A DNA stretch of 64,000 nucleotides. It comes from Azospirillum endophyticum. GTDB taxonomy: Bacteria; Pseudomonadota; Alphaproteobacteria; Azospirillales; Azospirillaceae. Both the position numbers and the translations under genes were made by a program. The stretch lies in assembly GCF_016595245.1 (NCBI RefSeq), contig NZ_JAENHM010000025.1:239070-303069 (forward strand), in the 5' to 3' direction. The notes below the pieces were generated by a model. That model made no database searches. It was not told the DNA's origin and saw only the letters and a program-made list of their open reading frames with translations. The stretch's first letter is position 1; each line of letters opens with the position of its first letter. Positions 9,120-18,221 of this stretch are shown piece after piece.

Positions 9120-9695
9120 ATGCCCAAAGTCGGAATGGAACCGATCCGCCGCCGCCAGTTGATCGATGCGACCATCGCCTCGATGGGCGAGCATGGCTTG
9201 GCCGACACCACGGTCCAGACGATCAGCCGCGGGGCCGGCGTATCGCCCGGCATCATCCATCACTATTTCGGCGGCAAGGACGAGTTGCTGACCGCCACCA
9301 TGCGCAGCATGCTGCAACAGCTGCGCGACGACGCGACCCAGCGGCTGGCGACGGCCGACTCGCCGCGCGCCCGGCTGGAGGCGATCGTCGACTGCAACTT
9401 CGCCCCCGGCCAGTTCGAGCCGCGGGTGGTCGCGGCCTGGCTCGGCTTCTGGGCACAGGCACCGCACAATCCGGCACTGTCCCGGCTGCAGCGGATCAAT
9501 GCCCGACGGCTGCATTCCAACCTGCTGCACGCCCTGCGCGCCCTGCTGCCGCCGGAACGGGCGGAGCGGGTTGCCGTCGGGCTTGCGGCGATGATCGACG
9601 GGCTGTGGCTGCGCTTCGCCCTGACCGGTGCCATCGACGGCAGCGCGGCACGCGCGGTGGCGCTCGGCTACCTCGATTCCGAACTGAGCGCCTGA
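9120..9695 (+). CDS. betI: BetI-type TetR-family repressor of choline genes
   Basis: 191 residues, typical BetI length. N-terminal HTH (about 9-55) with EPIRRRQLIDATIASM and the recognition segment SPGIIHHYFGGKDELL; the C-terminal half includes VVAAWLGFWAQA, as in BetI. Start ATG 9120 follows an AGGAG at 9103-9107; a longer frame upstream is not BetI-like. It is transcribed opposite to choV-choW and choX, ending 2 bases from the choW stop. BetI represses betaine-synthesis and choline-uptake genes and is released by choline; no betA/betB is present in the window. Confidence 0.88.
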   Translation: MPKVGMEPIRRRQLIDATIASMGEHGLADTTVQTISRGAGVSPGIIHHYFGGKDELLTATMRSMLQQLRDDATQRLATADSPRARLEAIVDCNFAPGQFEPRVVAAWLGFWAQAPHNPALSRLQRINARRLHSNLLHALRALLPPERAERVAVGLAAMIDGLWLRFALTGAIDGSAARAVALGYLDSELSA

Positions 9696-9697
9696 CC

Positions 9698-10621
9698 TCA
9701 CCGCCGCCACCAGCGCCGCCTGGCCGTTCCGGCGGTGGCCCGGCGGCGGCGATCGGGGCCGAAACCCCGGCCGAAGCTCTGCGTGATGCGGTCGAGGACG
9801 ACGGCCAGCAGGACGACGGCCAGCCCGCTCTGCACGCCGAGCCCGATGTCCAGGCGCTGGATGCCCTGCAACACCACGTTGCCCAGCCCGCCGGCGCCGA
9901 TCATCGAAGCGACGACGATCATCGACAGCGCCATCATCATGGTCTGGTTTACCCCGGCCATGATCGACGGCAAGGCGTTGGGAAGCTGAATCTTGAACAG
10001 AAGCTGGTGGCCGCGGCAGCCGAAGGCGCGGCCGGCCTCCACCAACTCCGCCGGGACCTGCCGGATGCCCAGAGCCGTCAGGCGCACGGCCGGCGGCATG
10101 GCGAAGACCACGGTGGCGATGATGCCCGGCACCCGCCCCAGCCCGAAGAACAGAACCGCCGGGATCAGGTAGACGAAGGCCGGCATCGTCTGCATCAGGT
10201 CGAGCAGGGTCTTGCCCACCCCGTCGGCGATCTTGCTGCGTGCCATCCAGATGCCGAGCGGCACCCCGCCGATCAGGCTGAGCGCGGTGGAGGCCAGAAC
10301 GAGCCCGAGGGTGGAGACCGTCGGTTCCCACAGCCCCATCACGAAGATGCCGCAGAGCGACACCAGCGTGAACAAGGCGAACCCGCGCCCGACCCGCCAG
10401 AGGGCGACCGTCGACAGCACCAGCGCCAGCAGCCAGGGCGGCACTCCGAGCAGCAGTCCGTCCAGCGCCTCGCCCAGCCCGTCGACCGCGGCGGCGATGA
10501 GGGTCAGTGCCGGCTGCCCATGGTCGAGAATCGCCGTCACCAGCCATTCGGAACCGCGGGCGATACCGCCGCCGATGGTCTCGCTCAGCCAGTCGATGTC
10601 GAGGATGGCGGCGTCAGCCAT
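9698..10621 (-). CDS. choW: Choline ABC transporter permease
   Basis: 307 residues with about six to seven membrane helices and the EAA-type motif near EAGRAFGCRGHQLLFKIQLP, which contacts the ATPase. Segments GLWEPTVSTLGLVLASTAL and MMMALSMIVVASMIGAGGLG are typical of ProW/ChoW permeases. ATG 10621 is used; it overlaps the choV stop by 8 bases, so the two are coupled. A GTG-like upstream extension of seven residues is possible. The tail is very basic (RRRRATAGTARRRWWRR). Confidence 0.88.
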   Translation of the reverse strand: MADAAILDIDWLSETIGGGIARGSEWLVTAILDHGQPALTLIAAAVDGLGEALDGLLLGVPPWLLALVLSTVALWRVGRGFALFTLVSLCGIFVMGLWEPTVSTLGLVLASTALSLIGGVPLGIWMARSKIADGVGKTLLDLMQTMPAFVYLIPAVLFFGLGRVPGIIATVVFAMPPAVRLTALGIRQVPAELVEAGRAFGCRGHQLLFKIQLPNALPSIMAGVNQTMMMALSMIVVASMIGAGGLGNVVLQGIQRLDIGLGVQSGLAVVLLAVVLDRITQSFGRGFGPDRRRRATAGTARRRWWRR

Positions 10622-11795
10622 GCCGCGCCTCGCGTCCGGCATCCTCGCCGCGGTCGAGCGCCGCCAGCAGCGCCGCCCGGGAAATCACGCCGACGAAGCG
10701 GCCATCCGCCTCCACCACCGGCAGCGGACAGGGCGCCGCGGCGACCCGGCCGAGAATCGCCGGGATCGGCGTGTCGGCCGCCACCGGCTCCAGCCCGAAC
10801 AGGGCCGAGGCGCCATCGCCGGCGAGTACGCCGCGAAAATGGCCCGCCGCATCGACGCGGTAGCGGAACCGTGCAGGTTCGCCGGCAGTCCCGTCATCCG
10901 GCGGCCGGGCGAGATCGCGGGCCCGCAGCACGCGCGAGGCATCGACGCCGCGGAAGAAGGCGCGGACATAGTCGTTGGCCGGTGCGCGCAGGATCTCCGC
11001 CGGGCTGCCGATCTGGACGATCCGTCCGTCCTGCATCACCGCGATGCGGTCGGCGATCCGCATCGCCTCCTCCGCATCGTGGGAGATGAAGACGATGGTG
11101 CGGGCATCCTCGCGCTGGAGCCGCAGAAGCTCTTCCTGCATGTCGCCGCGAATCAGCGGATCAAGCGCCGAGAAGGCCTCGTCCATCAGCATGATCGTCG
11201 GATTCTTGGCGAGCGCGCGGGCCAGGCCGACACGCTGCTGCATCCCGCCCGACAGCTCGTCCGGGTAGCGGTCGGCATAGTCGGCCAGCCCCACCCGCGC
11301 CAGCGCCGCCAGTGCCATTTCCCGTCGCTCCCTGCGCTTCACCCCGGCGACCTCGAGCCCGAAGGCGGCGTTCTCCAAGGCGGTGCGGTTGGGCAGCAGG
11401 GCGAAGGACTGGAAGACCATGCTCATGTCCCGCCGCAGCACATCGACGAGCTCGGAGTACGACAGCCCGGTCAGATCGCGGCCGTCCAGCCGGATTTCTC
11501 CCTCGGACGGTTCGATCAGGCGGTTCAGCAGCCGGACGATGGTCGATTTGCCCGACCCCGACAGGCCCATGATGACGAAGATCTCGCCGGCCCGGATCTC
11601 GAAGCCGGCCTCCGCCACGCCGACATTGACGTTCAGCCGCTGCAGCACTTCCGCCTTGGTCGCCCCGCGCCGCAGCATCTCCAGCGCCGGACGCGGATCG
11701 TCGGCGAAGACCTTGCGCAGTCCGCGGACCGCCAGACGCACCTGTCCCGTCCTCGTCGAAGACGAGCCGGTGGGCGTGGGCAGGATCGTCGTCAT
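10614..11795 (-). CDS. choV: Choline ABC transporter ATP-binding protein
   Basis: 393 residues of the ProV/OpuAA type. Walker A GLSGSGKST, Q-loop VFQSFALLPN, signature LSGGMQQRVGLARAL, Walker B IMLMDEAFSALDP and the switch histidine in FISHDAEEAM are all intact. After the ATPase core come tandem CBS-like sequences (about 280-385), as in osmoregulated family members. ATG 11795 is chosen because homology starts there. First gene of choV-choW; the upstream region carries a BetI-like operator. Confidence 0.9.
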   Translation of the reverse strand: MTTILPTPTGSSSTRTGQVRLAVRGLRKVFADDPRPALEMLRRGATKAEVLQRLNVNVGVAEAGFEIRAGEIFVIMGLSGSGKSTIVRLLNRLIEPSEGEIRLDGRDLTGLSYSELVDVLRRDMSMVFQSFALLPNRTALENAAFGLEVAGVKRRERREMALAALARVGLADYADRYPDELSGGMQQRVGLARALAKNPTIMLMDEAFSALDPLIRGDMQEELLRLQREDARTIVFISHDAEEAMRIADRIAVMQDGRIVQIGSPAEILRAPANDYVRAFFRGVDASRVLRARDLARPPDDGTAGEPARFRYRVDAAGHFRGVLAGDGASALFGLEPVAADTPIPAILGRVAAAPCPLPVVEADGRFVGVISRAALLAALDRGEDAGREARHG

Positions 11796-11939
11796 GGGCA
11801 AGGCTTCCGGAACGCAACGGAACGGGGTGAAGGCAATCGCGCCGTAGATTGCCCCGAGACGAGGGGTTCGGTCGATAGCTGCGTTCACGAATGCTGCATT
11901 TTGATGGCGCCGTTGCGCGATTGGCCGCACCCTGCGGCC

Positions 11940-11969
11940 ATTTTATTTTGATTGATCGTTCAATGAAAA
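11940..11969 (-). promoter_or_regulatory. Candidate choV promoter with BetI-like operator
   Basis: The + strand has TTGATTGATCGTTCAATG at 11948-11965, with inverted arms ATTGA/TCAAT around TCGT. From memory this matches the E. coli BetI operator closely. On the minus strand it falls in the 18-base spacer between a possible -35 TTTTCA (11969-11964) and -10 TAAAAT (11945-11940), 145 bases before the choV start. This supports direct repression of choVW by BetI. Confidence 0.65.
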
Positions 11970-12050
11970 ATATTCCCGGAAGTTTGGGCAGGGGCGGTAT
12001 TGCTTGCCCTCACCCAAACTCCAGCCGTGATCATCGGGCGCGAACGCGCG

Positions 12051-13232
12051 TCACACCCGCTCGAAGATGGCGGCGATGCCCTGGCCGCCGCCGATGCACA
12101 TGGTCACGAGCGCATAGCGACCGCCGGTGCGGTGCAGTTCGTGGATCGCCTTCACCGTGATGATGGCGCCGGTCGCCCCCACCGGATGGCCGAGCGAGAT
12201 GCCGGACCCGTTGGGATTCACCTTGGCAGGATCGAAGTCCAGTTCGCGGATCACGGCGCAGGCCTGGGCGGCGAAGGCCTCGTTGGATTCGATCACATCC
12301 AGGTCGCCGACCGACAGGCCGGTCCGCTCGAGCAGCTTGCGGGTCGCCGGGATCGGGCCGATGCCCATGTAGTCGGGCTCGACGCCGGCATGGGCATAAC
12401 CGACGAGGCGGGCCAGCGGCTTCAGCCCCAGCGCCTCGGCACGGCGAGCATCGGCCAGCACCACCGCGGCGGCGCCGTCATTCAGGCCCGACGCGTTGCC
12501 GGCGGTCACCGATCCATCCTTCTTGAACACCGGCTTCATCTTCGCCAGCCCTTCCGGGGTGACGTCTGCGCGCACATGCTCGTCGGTGTCGAAGACGATC
12601 GTGCCCTTGCGCGAGGCGATCTCCACCGGGACGATCTGGTCCTTGAACCGGCCCTCGGCGATGGCGTGGGCGGCGCGGCGCTGGCTTTCCAGCGCCAGGG
12701 CGTCCTGCGCCTCGCGGTCGATGCCGTAGCGGGCGGCGACGTTCTCCGCCGTCACGCCCATGTGAATCTTCTGCCAGGGGTCGTGCAGGATGCCGTTCAT
12801 GTAGTCGACCAGCGCCCCGTCGCCCAGCCGGGTGCCCCAACGGGCGCTCGGCACGAAATAGGGGCCGCGGCTCATCGATTCCGCGCCGCCGCCGATGGCG
12901 ATCTCGCAGTCGCCCAGAGCGATGGACTGGGCAGCCGAAACGATGGCCTGCAGGCCGGAGCCGCACAGCCGATTGACGTTGAAGGCCGGCACCCCGATGG
13001 GAATGCCGGCATCGACGGCAGCGACGCGGCTGAGATAGGCGTCGTTGGTGTCCGTCGGAATGACGTTGCCCATCACCACATGGCCGACGGCGTCGGCCTC
13101 GGTGCCGGATCGCTCCAGCGCCGCCTTGACCGCCACGGTGGCGAGCCGGGTCAGCGGCACATCCTTCAGGCTGCCGCCGAAGCCGCCGATGGCGGTGCGG
13201 GCGGCGCCGACGATGACGATGTCGTTCTGCAT
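12051..13232 (-). CDS. Acetyl-CoA C-acyltransferase (thiolase)
   Basis: 393 residues, standard thiolase size. The nucleophile C90 lies in NRLCGSG, the catalytic H349 in GHPVGATG and the second cysteine C379 in CIGGGQG, so all three active-site residues are in place. Sequence style ([19 protein letters not shown]) is nearer to BktB/PhaA biosynthetic or broad thiolases than to FadA. It lies 61 bases downstream of an enoyl-CoA hydratase gene on the same strand, so a two-gene operon for acyl-CoA turnover is likely. Could also feed polyhydroxyalkanoate synthesis, but no phaB/phaC is visible. Confidence 0.88.
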   Translation of the reverse strand: MQNDIVIVGAARTAIGGFGGSLKDVPLTRLATVAVKAALERSGTEADAVGHVVMGNVIPTDTNDAYLSRVAAVDAGIPIGVPAFNVNRLCGSGLQAIVSAAQSIALGDCEIAIGGGAESMSRGPYFVPSARWGTRLGDGALVDYMNGILHDPWQKIHMGVTAENVAARYGIDREAQDALALESQRRAAHAIAEGRFKDQIVPVEIASRKGTIVFDTDEHVRADVTPEGLAKMKPVFKKDGSVTAGNASGLNDGAAAVVLADARRAEALGLKPLARLVGYAHAGVEPDYMGIGPIPATRKLLERTGLSVGDLDVIESNEAFAAQACAVIRELDFDPAKVNPNGSGISLGHPVGATGAIITVKAIHELHRTGGRYALVTMCIGGGQGIAAIFERV

Positions 13233-13272
13233 GATGAATCCACTTCTCGGGCGGAGGTGACGGTCGGCGACT

Positions 13273-13302
13273 GGAGGGTCAGCGGCCGGAGGGTCAGCGG
13301 CC
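13273..13302. repeat. 15-bp tandem duplication across the hydratase stop codon
   Basis: GGAGGGTCAGCGGCC occurs twice in direct succession (13273-13287 and 13288-13302). The second copy carries the minus-strand TGA stop (13296-13294) of the enoyl-CoA hydratase; the first sits just beyond it. Confidence 0.8.
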
Positions 13303-14097
13303 GGTGAAGTCCGGCCTGCGCTTGGCGATGAAGGCGCCGACGCCCTCGACGAAATCGTCGGTGGCGGCGGTCGCCAGGAAACGGTCGCGCTCGGCGTCGA
13401 GCTGCTCGCCCAGCGTCCGGTCGAAGGACTGCCGCATCAGGTGGCGGATGCCGGCATAGGCGATGGTGGGACCGGCCGCGAGGCGTCCGGCCAGCTTCGC
13501 CGTCTCTTCGGCCAGCGACGCGGCCGGGACCACCCGGTTGACCAAGCCGATCCGCAAAGCCTCGGCGGCGTCGATCACCTCGGACAGCATCGCCAGTTCC
13601 ATGGCACGGCGCAGCCCGACGAGACGCGGCAAGTGGAAGCTTCCGGACCCGTCCGGCGTTGCGCCGATGCGGGCATAAGCCATGGTGAATTTCGCATCGT
13701 CGCCGGCGATGCAGAGGTCGGCGGCGCTGGCGAGGCTCATCCCCGCCCCCGCCACCGGCCCATGGACGGAGGCCAGCACCGGCACGTCCAGCCGATCGAG
13801 GAGTCGCAGGGCCTCATGCAGCGGGGCGATGATGGCGCCGGCCACCGCGGGAGCCGCGGCCGGATCGTCGTTGAAACGGCCGACATCGCCGCCGGCCATG
13901 AAGCCGCGCCCGTTGCCGGCGATCACCAGCACCCGCGTCGGTCCCTGCCCGCCTTCGTCGGCGACGCTGCGGCAGGCATCCAGGAAAGCCGCGGCCGTCG
14001 GTTCGTCCAGCGCGTTCAACACACCGGGGCGGTTCAGCCGGATCCAGGACACGGCCCCCTCGCGGACGAGCAGGACCGGTGGGGCGGTGTCGGACAT
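13294..14097 (-). CDS. Enoyl-CoA hydratase/isomerase family protein
   Basis: 267 residues, crotonase fold. Oxyanion-hole segments are ITAG-like [16 protein letters not shown] and [17 protein letters not shown]; the usual first catalytic glutamate position carries other residues ([17 protein letters not shown]), so the exact reaction may be isomerase-like rather than hydratase. Start ATG 14097 has GGGAG eight bases upstream. It precedes the thiolase gene in the same direction. Regulation is suggested by the promoter/operator arrangement at 14149-14177. Confidence 0.82.
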   Translation of the reverse strand: MSDTAPPVLLVREGAVSWIRLNRPGVLNALDEPTAAAFLDACRSVADEGGQGPTRVLVIAGNGRGFMAGGDVGRFNDDPAAAPAVAGAIIAPLHEALRLLDRLDVPVLASVHGPVAGAGMSLASAADLCIAGDDAKFTMAYARIGATPDGSGSFHLPRLVGLRRAMELAMLSEVIDAAEALRIGLVNRVVPAASLAEETAKLAGRLAAGPTIAYAGIRHLMRQSFDRTLGEQLDAERDRFLATAATDDFVEGVGAFIAKRRPDFTGR

Positions 14098-14148
14098 CGT
14101 GGCGTCTCCCTGGTCATTGGTTAATAGCCAGACATTACCTGGCGGAAG

Positions 14149-14177
14149 GTATGTTACCGAACGGTACGATGTGTCAA
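14149..14177 (-). promoter_or_regulatory. Promoter with repressor-type palindrome in its spacer
   Basis: Reading the minus strand: -35 TTGACA (14177-14172), 17-base spacer, -10 ACATAC (14154-14149). The perfect inverted repeat TACCGAACGGTA (14155-14166) fills the spacer next to the -10. A second dyad, TACCT-6-AGGTA (14136-14151), overlaps the -10 downstream. Both are placed as operators of a TetR-like repressor would be, ahead of the hydratase-thiolase pair. The regulator is not identifiable here. Confidence 0.6.
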
Positions 14178-14370
14178 TGGTCGGGTTGACCAAATGGTAA
14201 GGCGCGCTGGTGGGATCGTCCGTGATGACGGAGCGAATCCATGGCTTGGCTGTTGGACTTCGGACAGCGCAAGCTGCCGTACGAGCATGAACAGCCGGAG
14301 TTTCGCCATGCATCATCGGATTTCGACCGGCCTGCCGGCCCGGACAGGCTGACGGCGGCGGAGGTTCGGC

Positions 14371-15618
14371 ATGCCACCGGTCGTGCGTGCGGTCGCTTCG
14401 CTTCTGCTGGGCGTGGCCTTTCTGATGTTGGGGAACGGTGCCCTGTCGACTTTGATCGGGCTTCGCCTGGCGGCGACGGAATCCGGCGCGACGGCGGTCG
14501 GGATGATCACTGCGGCTTATTACGCCGGGCTGACCCTGGGGTCGCTCTATGCGCATCGGATCATCACCCGCGTCGGCCACATCAGGTCCTTCGCCGCCTT
14601 CGCCTCCATCGTCTCGGTCGCCGCATTGTCGCATGCGCTGTTCGCCGATCCGCCGTTATGGGCCGTGCTTCGCCTGACTCAGGGCTTCTGCATGGCAGGG
14701 CTCTACATGTGCATCGAAAGCTGGCTGAACGGCACCGCCACCAACGAAAGCCGCGGACAGCTGCTGTCGGCCTATATGGTGACGCTGTATGGGGCGTCCG
14801 GCGTCGGGCAGCAGCTGCTTCGCCTGGACGACGAGACCGGCGTGCAGCTCTTCATGATCGTGTCGATCCTGTTGACGCTGGCCCTGGTGCCGGTCGCTCT
14901 GACGCGGACCACGCCGCCGCAATTGCCGAACGTCTCCTCCTTCGGCATCCGGCGGCTCTACCAAAGCTCGCCGCTGGGGGTGGCGGGAGTCTTCATCAGC
15001 GGCTCGATCACCGGCTCGATCTATGGGCTGGCTCCGGTGTTCGGTGCCGCGTCCGGCTTCGGGGTGTCGGGCACGGCGCTGTTCATGTCGGTGCTGATCC
15101 TCGGCGGGATGGCGCTGCAATGGCCGCTCGGCCGGTTGTCCGACCGGTTCGACCGGCGCAGCGTCATCATCGGCCTGTCGGCAGCGCTGTCGCTGACCAG
15201 CCTGGGCATGATCGCCGCCGCCGGGATGGAGCAGCCGTTGGTTCTGATGCTGGTGGCGCCACTGTTCGGCGGCCTGTCCTTTACCATCTATCCGGTCTGC
15301 CTTGCCCATACCAACGACTACGTCCGCCGGGAGGACATGGTGTCGGCCAGCGGCGGCCTCATCCTGGCCAACTCGGTCGGTGCGATCATCGGGCCGCCGG
15401 CGGCGTCGGCACTGATGACCGTGATCGGGCCGGCCGGGTTGTTCAGCTTCATTGCCGGCGGCGCGCTGTGCGCCACCCTCTATGGTTTGTGGCGGACTCG
15501 CGTCCGTCCGCCTCTGCCCGCCGAGGCCCAGGCCGCCTTCCGTCCGCTGCCCCAGACCACGCCGACCGTCTCTCCGCTCGATCCCATGAGCGCGCTGAAG
15601 TCGCCGATGGCCCGGTGA
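14371..15618 (+). CDS. MFS transporter (YcaD-like)
   Basis: 415 residues, twelve predicted membrane helices. N-terminal half has TLGSLYAHRIITRVGH (loop 2-3 region of MFS) and the ESWLNGTATNESRGQLLSAY segment, which is characteristic of YcaD-type carriers; the C-terminal half has GRLSDRFDRR, the second MFS loop motif. Start ATG 14371 follows GGAGG by nine bases. Divergent from the hydratase operon. Substrate unknown. Confidence 0.8.
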   Translation: MPPVVRAVASLLLGVAFLMLGNGALSTLIGLRLAATESGATAVGMITAAYYAGLTLGSLYAHRIITRVGHIRSFAAFASIVSVAALSHALFADPPLWAVLRLTQGFCMAGLYMCIESWLNGTATNESRGQLLSAYMVTLYGASGVGQQLLRLDDETGVQLFMIVSILLTLALVPVALTRTTPPQLPNVSSFGIRRLYQSSPLGVAGVFISGSITGSIYGLAPVFGAASGFGVSGTALFMSVLILGGMALQWPLGRLSDRFDRRSVIIGLSAALSLTSLGMIAAAGMEQPLVLMLVAPLFGGLSFTIYPVCLAHTNDYVRREDMVSASGGLILANSVGAIIGPPAASALMTVIGPAGLFSFIAGGALCATLYGLWRTRVRPPLPAEAQAAFRPLPQTTPTVSPLDPMSALKSPMAR

Positions 15619-15718
15619 GGGACGACCGGACGGCATTTTTCAGGGGTGATTTTCAGGAATGCTCCGTTAAGGAGTTCCGGGTAAGCTGCCGGACGGTGGA
15701 ATGCTGTCTGGTGGTTGC

Positions 15719-16330
15719 ATGCCGTTTTCGCGCGAGCCGCCCTTGCCGAGGCCCTTGGAACAGGATCGATCGTCTGCGGACCCGGACGCCGACCCTTTCG
15801 AGGCGCTGGTCCATGCCGTCGCGCAGGATCGCGACCGCAACGCCTTTGCCGCGCTGTTCCGCCACTTCGCGCCGAAGATCCTAAACTATTGCCTGAAGCT
15901 CGGTGCAGACCGCGGCATGGCGGAAGAACTGGTCCAGGACGTGATGCTGGCGGTCTGGCTGAAGGCCGGCAGCTTCGATCCCGCCCAGGCGACCGTCGGC
16001 ACCTGGGTGTTCACCATAGCGCGCAACCGGCGCATCGACCGCCTGCGCAAGGAGATGCGCCCGGCCCCCGACCCGGACGATCCGGCGATGACCCCGGCGT
16101 CGCTCGCCACACCGGAGGAAGCCGCCCAACTGGTCCAGAGCAGCCGCCAGCTTCAGGACGCGATCGGTTCTCTGGCGGCGAACCAATCCGAAGTGCTGCG
16201 CCGTTCGTATTTCCTTGAACAGACCCATGAGGAGATCGCCGAGGACACGGAGCTGCCCCTGGGGACCGTGAAGACCCGGCTGCGCCTCGCACTCGGCCAT
16301 TTGAAACGCAGCATGAGGGACAAGGCGTGA
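15719..16330 (+). CDS. ECF RNA polymerase sigma factor paired with ChrR
   Basis: 203 residues. Region 2 (about 30-100) contains FAALFRHFAPKI, MAEELVQDVMLAVW and TWVFTIARNRRIDRLRK; region 4 (about 135-195) has LAANQSEVLRRSYFLEQTHEEIAEDTELPLGTVKTRLR, i.e. the -35-binding HTH. The gene directly downstream encodes a ChrR-type zinc anti-sigma factor with a 4-base GTGA overlap, which places this in the RpoE/ECF11 group that in related bacteria answers singlet oxygen and photooxidative stress. An ATG at 15701 would add six residues; neither start has a strong ribosome site. Confidence 0.85.
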   Translation: MPFSREPPLPRPLEQDRSSADPDADPFEALVHAVAQDRDRNAFAALFRHFAPKILNYCLKLGADRGMAEELVQDVMLAVWLKAGSFDPAQATVGTWVFTIARNRRIDRLRKEMRPAPDPDDPAMTPASLATPEEAAQLVQSSRQLQDAIGSLAANQSEVLRRSYFLEQTHEEIAEDTELPLGTVKTRLRLALGHLKRSMRDKA

Positions 16331-16992
16331 CGTTGCCGCTCCATCATCCGGACGACCGGCATCTGTTCGGCTATGCCAGCGGGCAGGAGCGGGCGGGCAA
16401 GTCGCTGCTGGTGGCGACCCATCTCGCCTATTGTCCGGACTGCCGCCGGCGCGTCGCCTCGTTCGAGGCCCTGTGCGGCAACTGGTTCGAGGAGCTGCCC
16501 TGCCCCGACCATGACGGGCTGGACGGGCTGCTCGACCGCATGGACGGCCTGCTGGCCGGCTCCCCGATGCCGGCGGAGGTCGCACGGCCCAGGCAGGCCG
16601 CCGCGACAGGCGAACGGCTGGTGCCGGAACCGCTGCGCGGCTGGCTGCCGGAAGCGATCGACACGCCGACCGATGATGGGCGGTGGCAGGAAATCTCCAA
16701 AGGCGTCTGGCTGTCGGGCTGGGAGCGCACCCTGTCCGGCACGACGATCCGCCTGCTCCGCATGGCGTCGGATGCCCCGGTCCCGGCGCATCGCCATACC
16801 GCCGATGAGCTGCTGCTGGTGCTGCGCGGTGCGTTCAGCGACGAGTATGGCAGCTACTCGGTCGGGGACGTCGCCCATTATGTCGCCGCGACCGACCACC
16901 ATGCCCGGGGCGCCAGCGAGGAAGACTGCATCTGCCTCTTCCTGCTGGACGGAGATCTGATCTTTCTCGACGAGGACGGCAATTCGCTCTGA
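16327..16992 (+). CDS. ChrR-type zinc anti-sigma factor with cupin domain
   Basis: 221 residues. The N-terminal anti-sigma domain carries H6/H7 and H32-x3-C36-x2-C39 (THLAYCPDC), the zinc ligands of ChrR. The C-terminal half (about 115-215) is a cupin with APVPAHRHTADELLLVLRG and VAHYVAATDHHARGA, matching the second, signal-responsive zinc-binding domain. GTG start overlaps the sigma-factor stop by 4 bases. Known members hold the sigma factor inactive until singlet oxygen triggers their proteolysis; that role is inferred here. Confidence 0.87.
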   Translation: MTLPLHHPDDRHLFGYASGQERAGKSLLVATHLAYCPDCRRRVASFEALCGNWFEELPCPDHDGLDGLLDRMDGLLAGSPMPAEVARPRQAAATGERLVPEPLRGWLPEAIDTPTDDGRWQEISKGVWLSGWERTLSGTTIRLLRMASDAPVPAHRHTADELLLVLRGAFSDEYGSYSVGDVAHYVAATDHHARGASEEDCICLFLLDGDLIFLDEDGNSL

Positions 16993-17016
16993 CCGGCCCG
17001 CATCACCCGCTCCGCT

Positions 17017-17298
17017 CTAAACGACGAGGTCCTGGTATTCGGGGTGACGCTTGATGTAGCTCGCGATGAAGCTGCAGAGCGGCAGCACCTTCAGGCCCTT
17101 GGCGCGGATATCGTCCAGCGCGCCCTTCGCCAGCGCCGACCCCACCCCCTGGCCCGCCATGCTGTCCGGCACCTCGGTGTGGGTGAGGGCGATCTTCCCG
17201 TCGCGCATGTCATAGGCCACCAGCGCCGTGGCATCGGCAACCGTCAGCTCGTAACGGTTGAGGGCTTCGTTGTTCCGAACCTGTTCTTGCAAGCTCAT
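17017..17298 (-). CDS. Small YjdJ/Gcn5-like N-acetyltransferase
   Basis: 93 residues, the short GNAT variant (Acetyltransf_CG) with LTHTEVPDSMAGQGVGSALAKGAL, the acetyl-CoA pyrophosphate loop, followed by LKVLPLCSFIASYIKRHPEYQDLV, the conserved C-terminal block. Family members acetylate unknown small acceptors. It follows an SDR gene on the same strand with a 55-bp gap that contains a hairpin. Confidence 0.85.
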   Translation of the reverse strand: MSLQEQVRNNEALNRYELTVADATALVAYDMRDGKIALTHTEVPDSMAGQGVGSALAKGALDDIRAKGLKVLPLCSFIASYIKRHPEYQDLVV

Positions 17299-17331
17299 GG
17301 TCTTCTTCGCCTTCAGTGTTCGTTACGGCTG

Positions 17332-17353
17332 CACGCCGCAGGATTGCGGCGTG
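17332..17353 (-). terminator. Hairpin after the SDR gene
   Basis: CACGCCGCA (17332-17340), loop GGAT, TGCGGCGTG (17345-17353), touching the SDR stop codon on the minus strand. No T-run; may terminate or stabilise the transcript end. Confidence 0.45.
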
Positions 17354-18139
17354 TCAGCCGACCATCAAGGATTCCGCGCCGTCGATCCAGACCGGCGTAC
17401 CGGTGATATGCTTGGCCCGGTCGGATGCCAGGAACAACGCAAGCTCCGCCACGTCGAAACTGTCGCCCGACTTGCCGTCGGTCAGGGGCACCTTGCCCTT
17501 CGGATACTCGATCGGGACCTTCACCGATTCAAGGTTCCGCGATTGGGTGTTGTCGGGAATCTGCGTTTCGATGATGCCGGGGCAGATGGCGTTGACCCGG
17601 ATGCGTTGCGGCGCCAGTTCCAGCGCCAGCATCTTCACCATGGCGAGCTGCGCCGCCTTGGTGCAGGAATAGGCGGTGGCTCCGGTGTTGCTGAACACCC
17701 GGGTGCCGTTGATCGAGGCCGTGACGATCACCGATCCGCCGCCGACCTTCTTCAGATGCGGAACCGAATGATGCAGCGTCAGGTAGGTGCCGCGCAGGTT
17801 GGTGGTGATGGTGCGGTCCCATTCCTCCGGCTTCAGGTCGTCGATGGGCGCCCAGACGCCGTTGATACCGGCATTGGCGAAGACGATGTCGAGCCGCCCG
17901 AACTCCCCCACCAAACGCTCGACGGCTTGGCGCATCGCCGCATCGTCGCCGACGTCGGCCGTCAGGGCCAGCGCCTTTCCACCGGCAGCCCCGATCTCGT
18001 CGGCCGTCTTCGCGATCTCGTCCGCGGTGTGGCTGAGCACGCCGACGCTGGCGCCGGCCTGGGCGAAGCGCAGGGCGGACGCCTTGCCGATGCCCGATCC
18101 CGCGCCGGTGACCAGAGCGACTTTCCCCGTCAAATCCAT
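17354..18139 (-). CDS. Short-chain dehydrogenase/reductase
   Basis: 261 residues, classical SDR. Cofactor loop TGAGSGIG near the N-terminus, NAG motif in FANAGING, catalytic serine in SVIVTASING and YSCTK (Tyr-x3-Lys). The loop after the Rossmann beta-2 favours neither cofactor clearly. Start ATG 18139 follows GGTGGAG. Substrate unknown; proximity to acyl-CoA genes could suggest a 3-hydroxyacyl role but the segment around the active site (NGTRVFSNTGATA) does not settle it. Confidence 0.82.
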   Translation of the reverse strand: MDLTGKVALVTGAGSGIGKASALRFAQAGASVGVLSHTADEIAKTADEIGAAGGKALALTADVGDDAAMRQAVERLVGEFGRLDIVFANAGINGVWAPIDDLKPEEWDRTITTNLRGTYLTLHHSVPHLKKVGGGSVIVTASINGTRVFSNTGATAYSCTKAAQLAMVKMLALELAPQRIRVNAICPGIIETQIPDNTQSRNLESVKVPIEYPKGKVPLTDGKSGDSFDVAELALFLASDRAKHITGTPVWIDGAESLMVG

Positions 18140-18221
18140 GACCCCAACTCCACCTTTGACCTCAGACGCGAGTGCCAACCTTCGCCCGCACCGATCGGTT
18201 CCCTATCCCATGCCCGCGCCT

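Noticed and set aside
7983..10547. One 854-residue minus-strand protein containing ChoX
   Set aside because: The frame before 8954 runs antisense through betI and choW and looks like shadow coding; ChoX has its own ATG, ribosome site and signal peptide.
15640..15718. ECF-type autoregulated promoter of the sigma/ChrR pair
   Set aside because: TGATTT and TAAGG are present but spaced too closely for the RpoE/ChrR consensus as I remember it.
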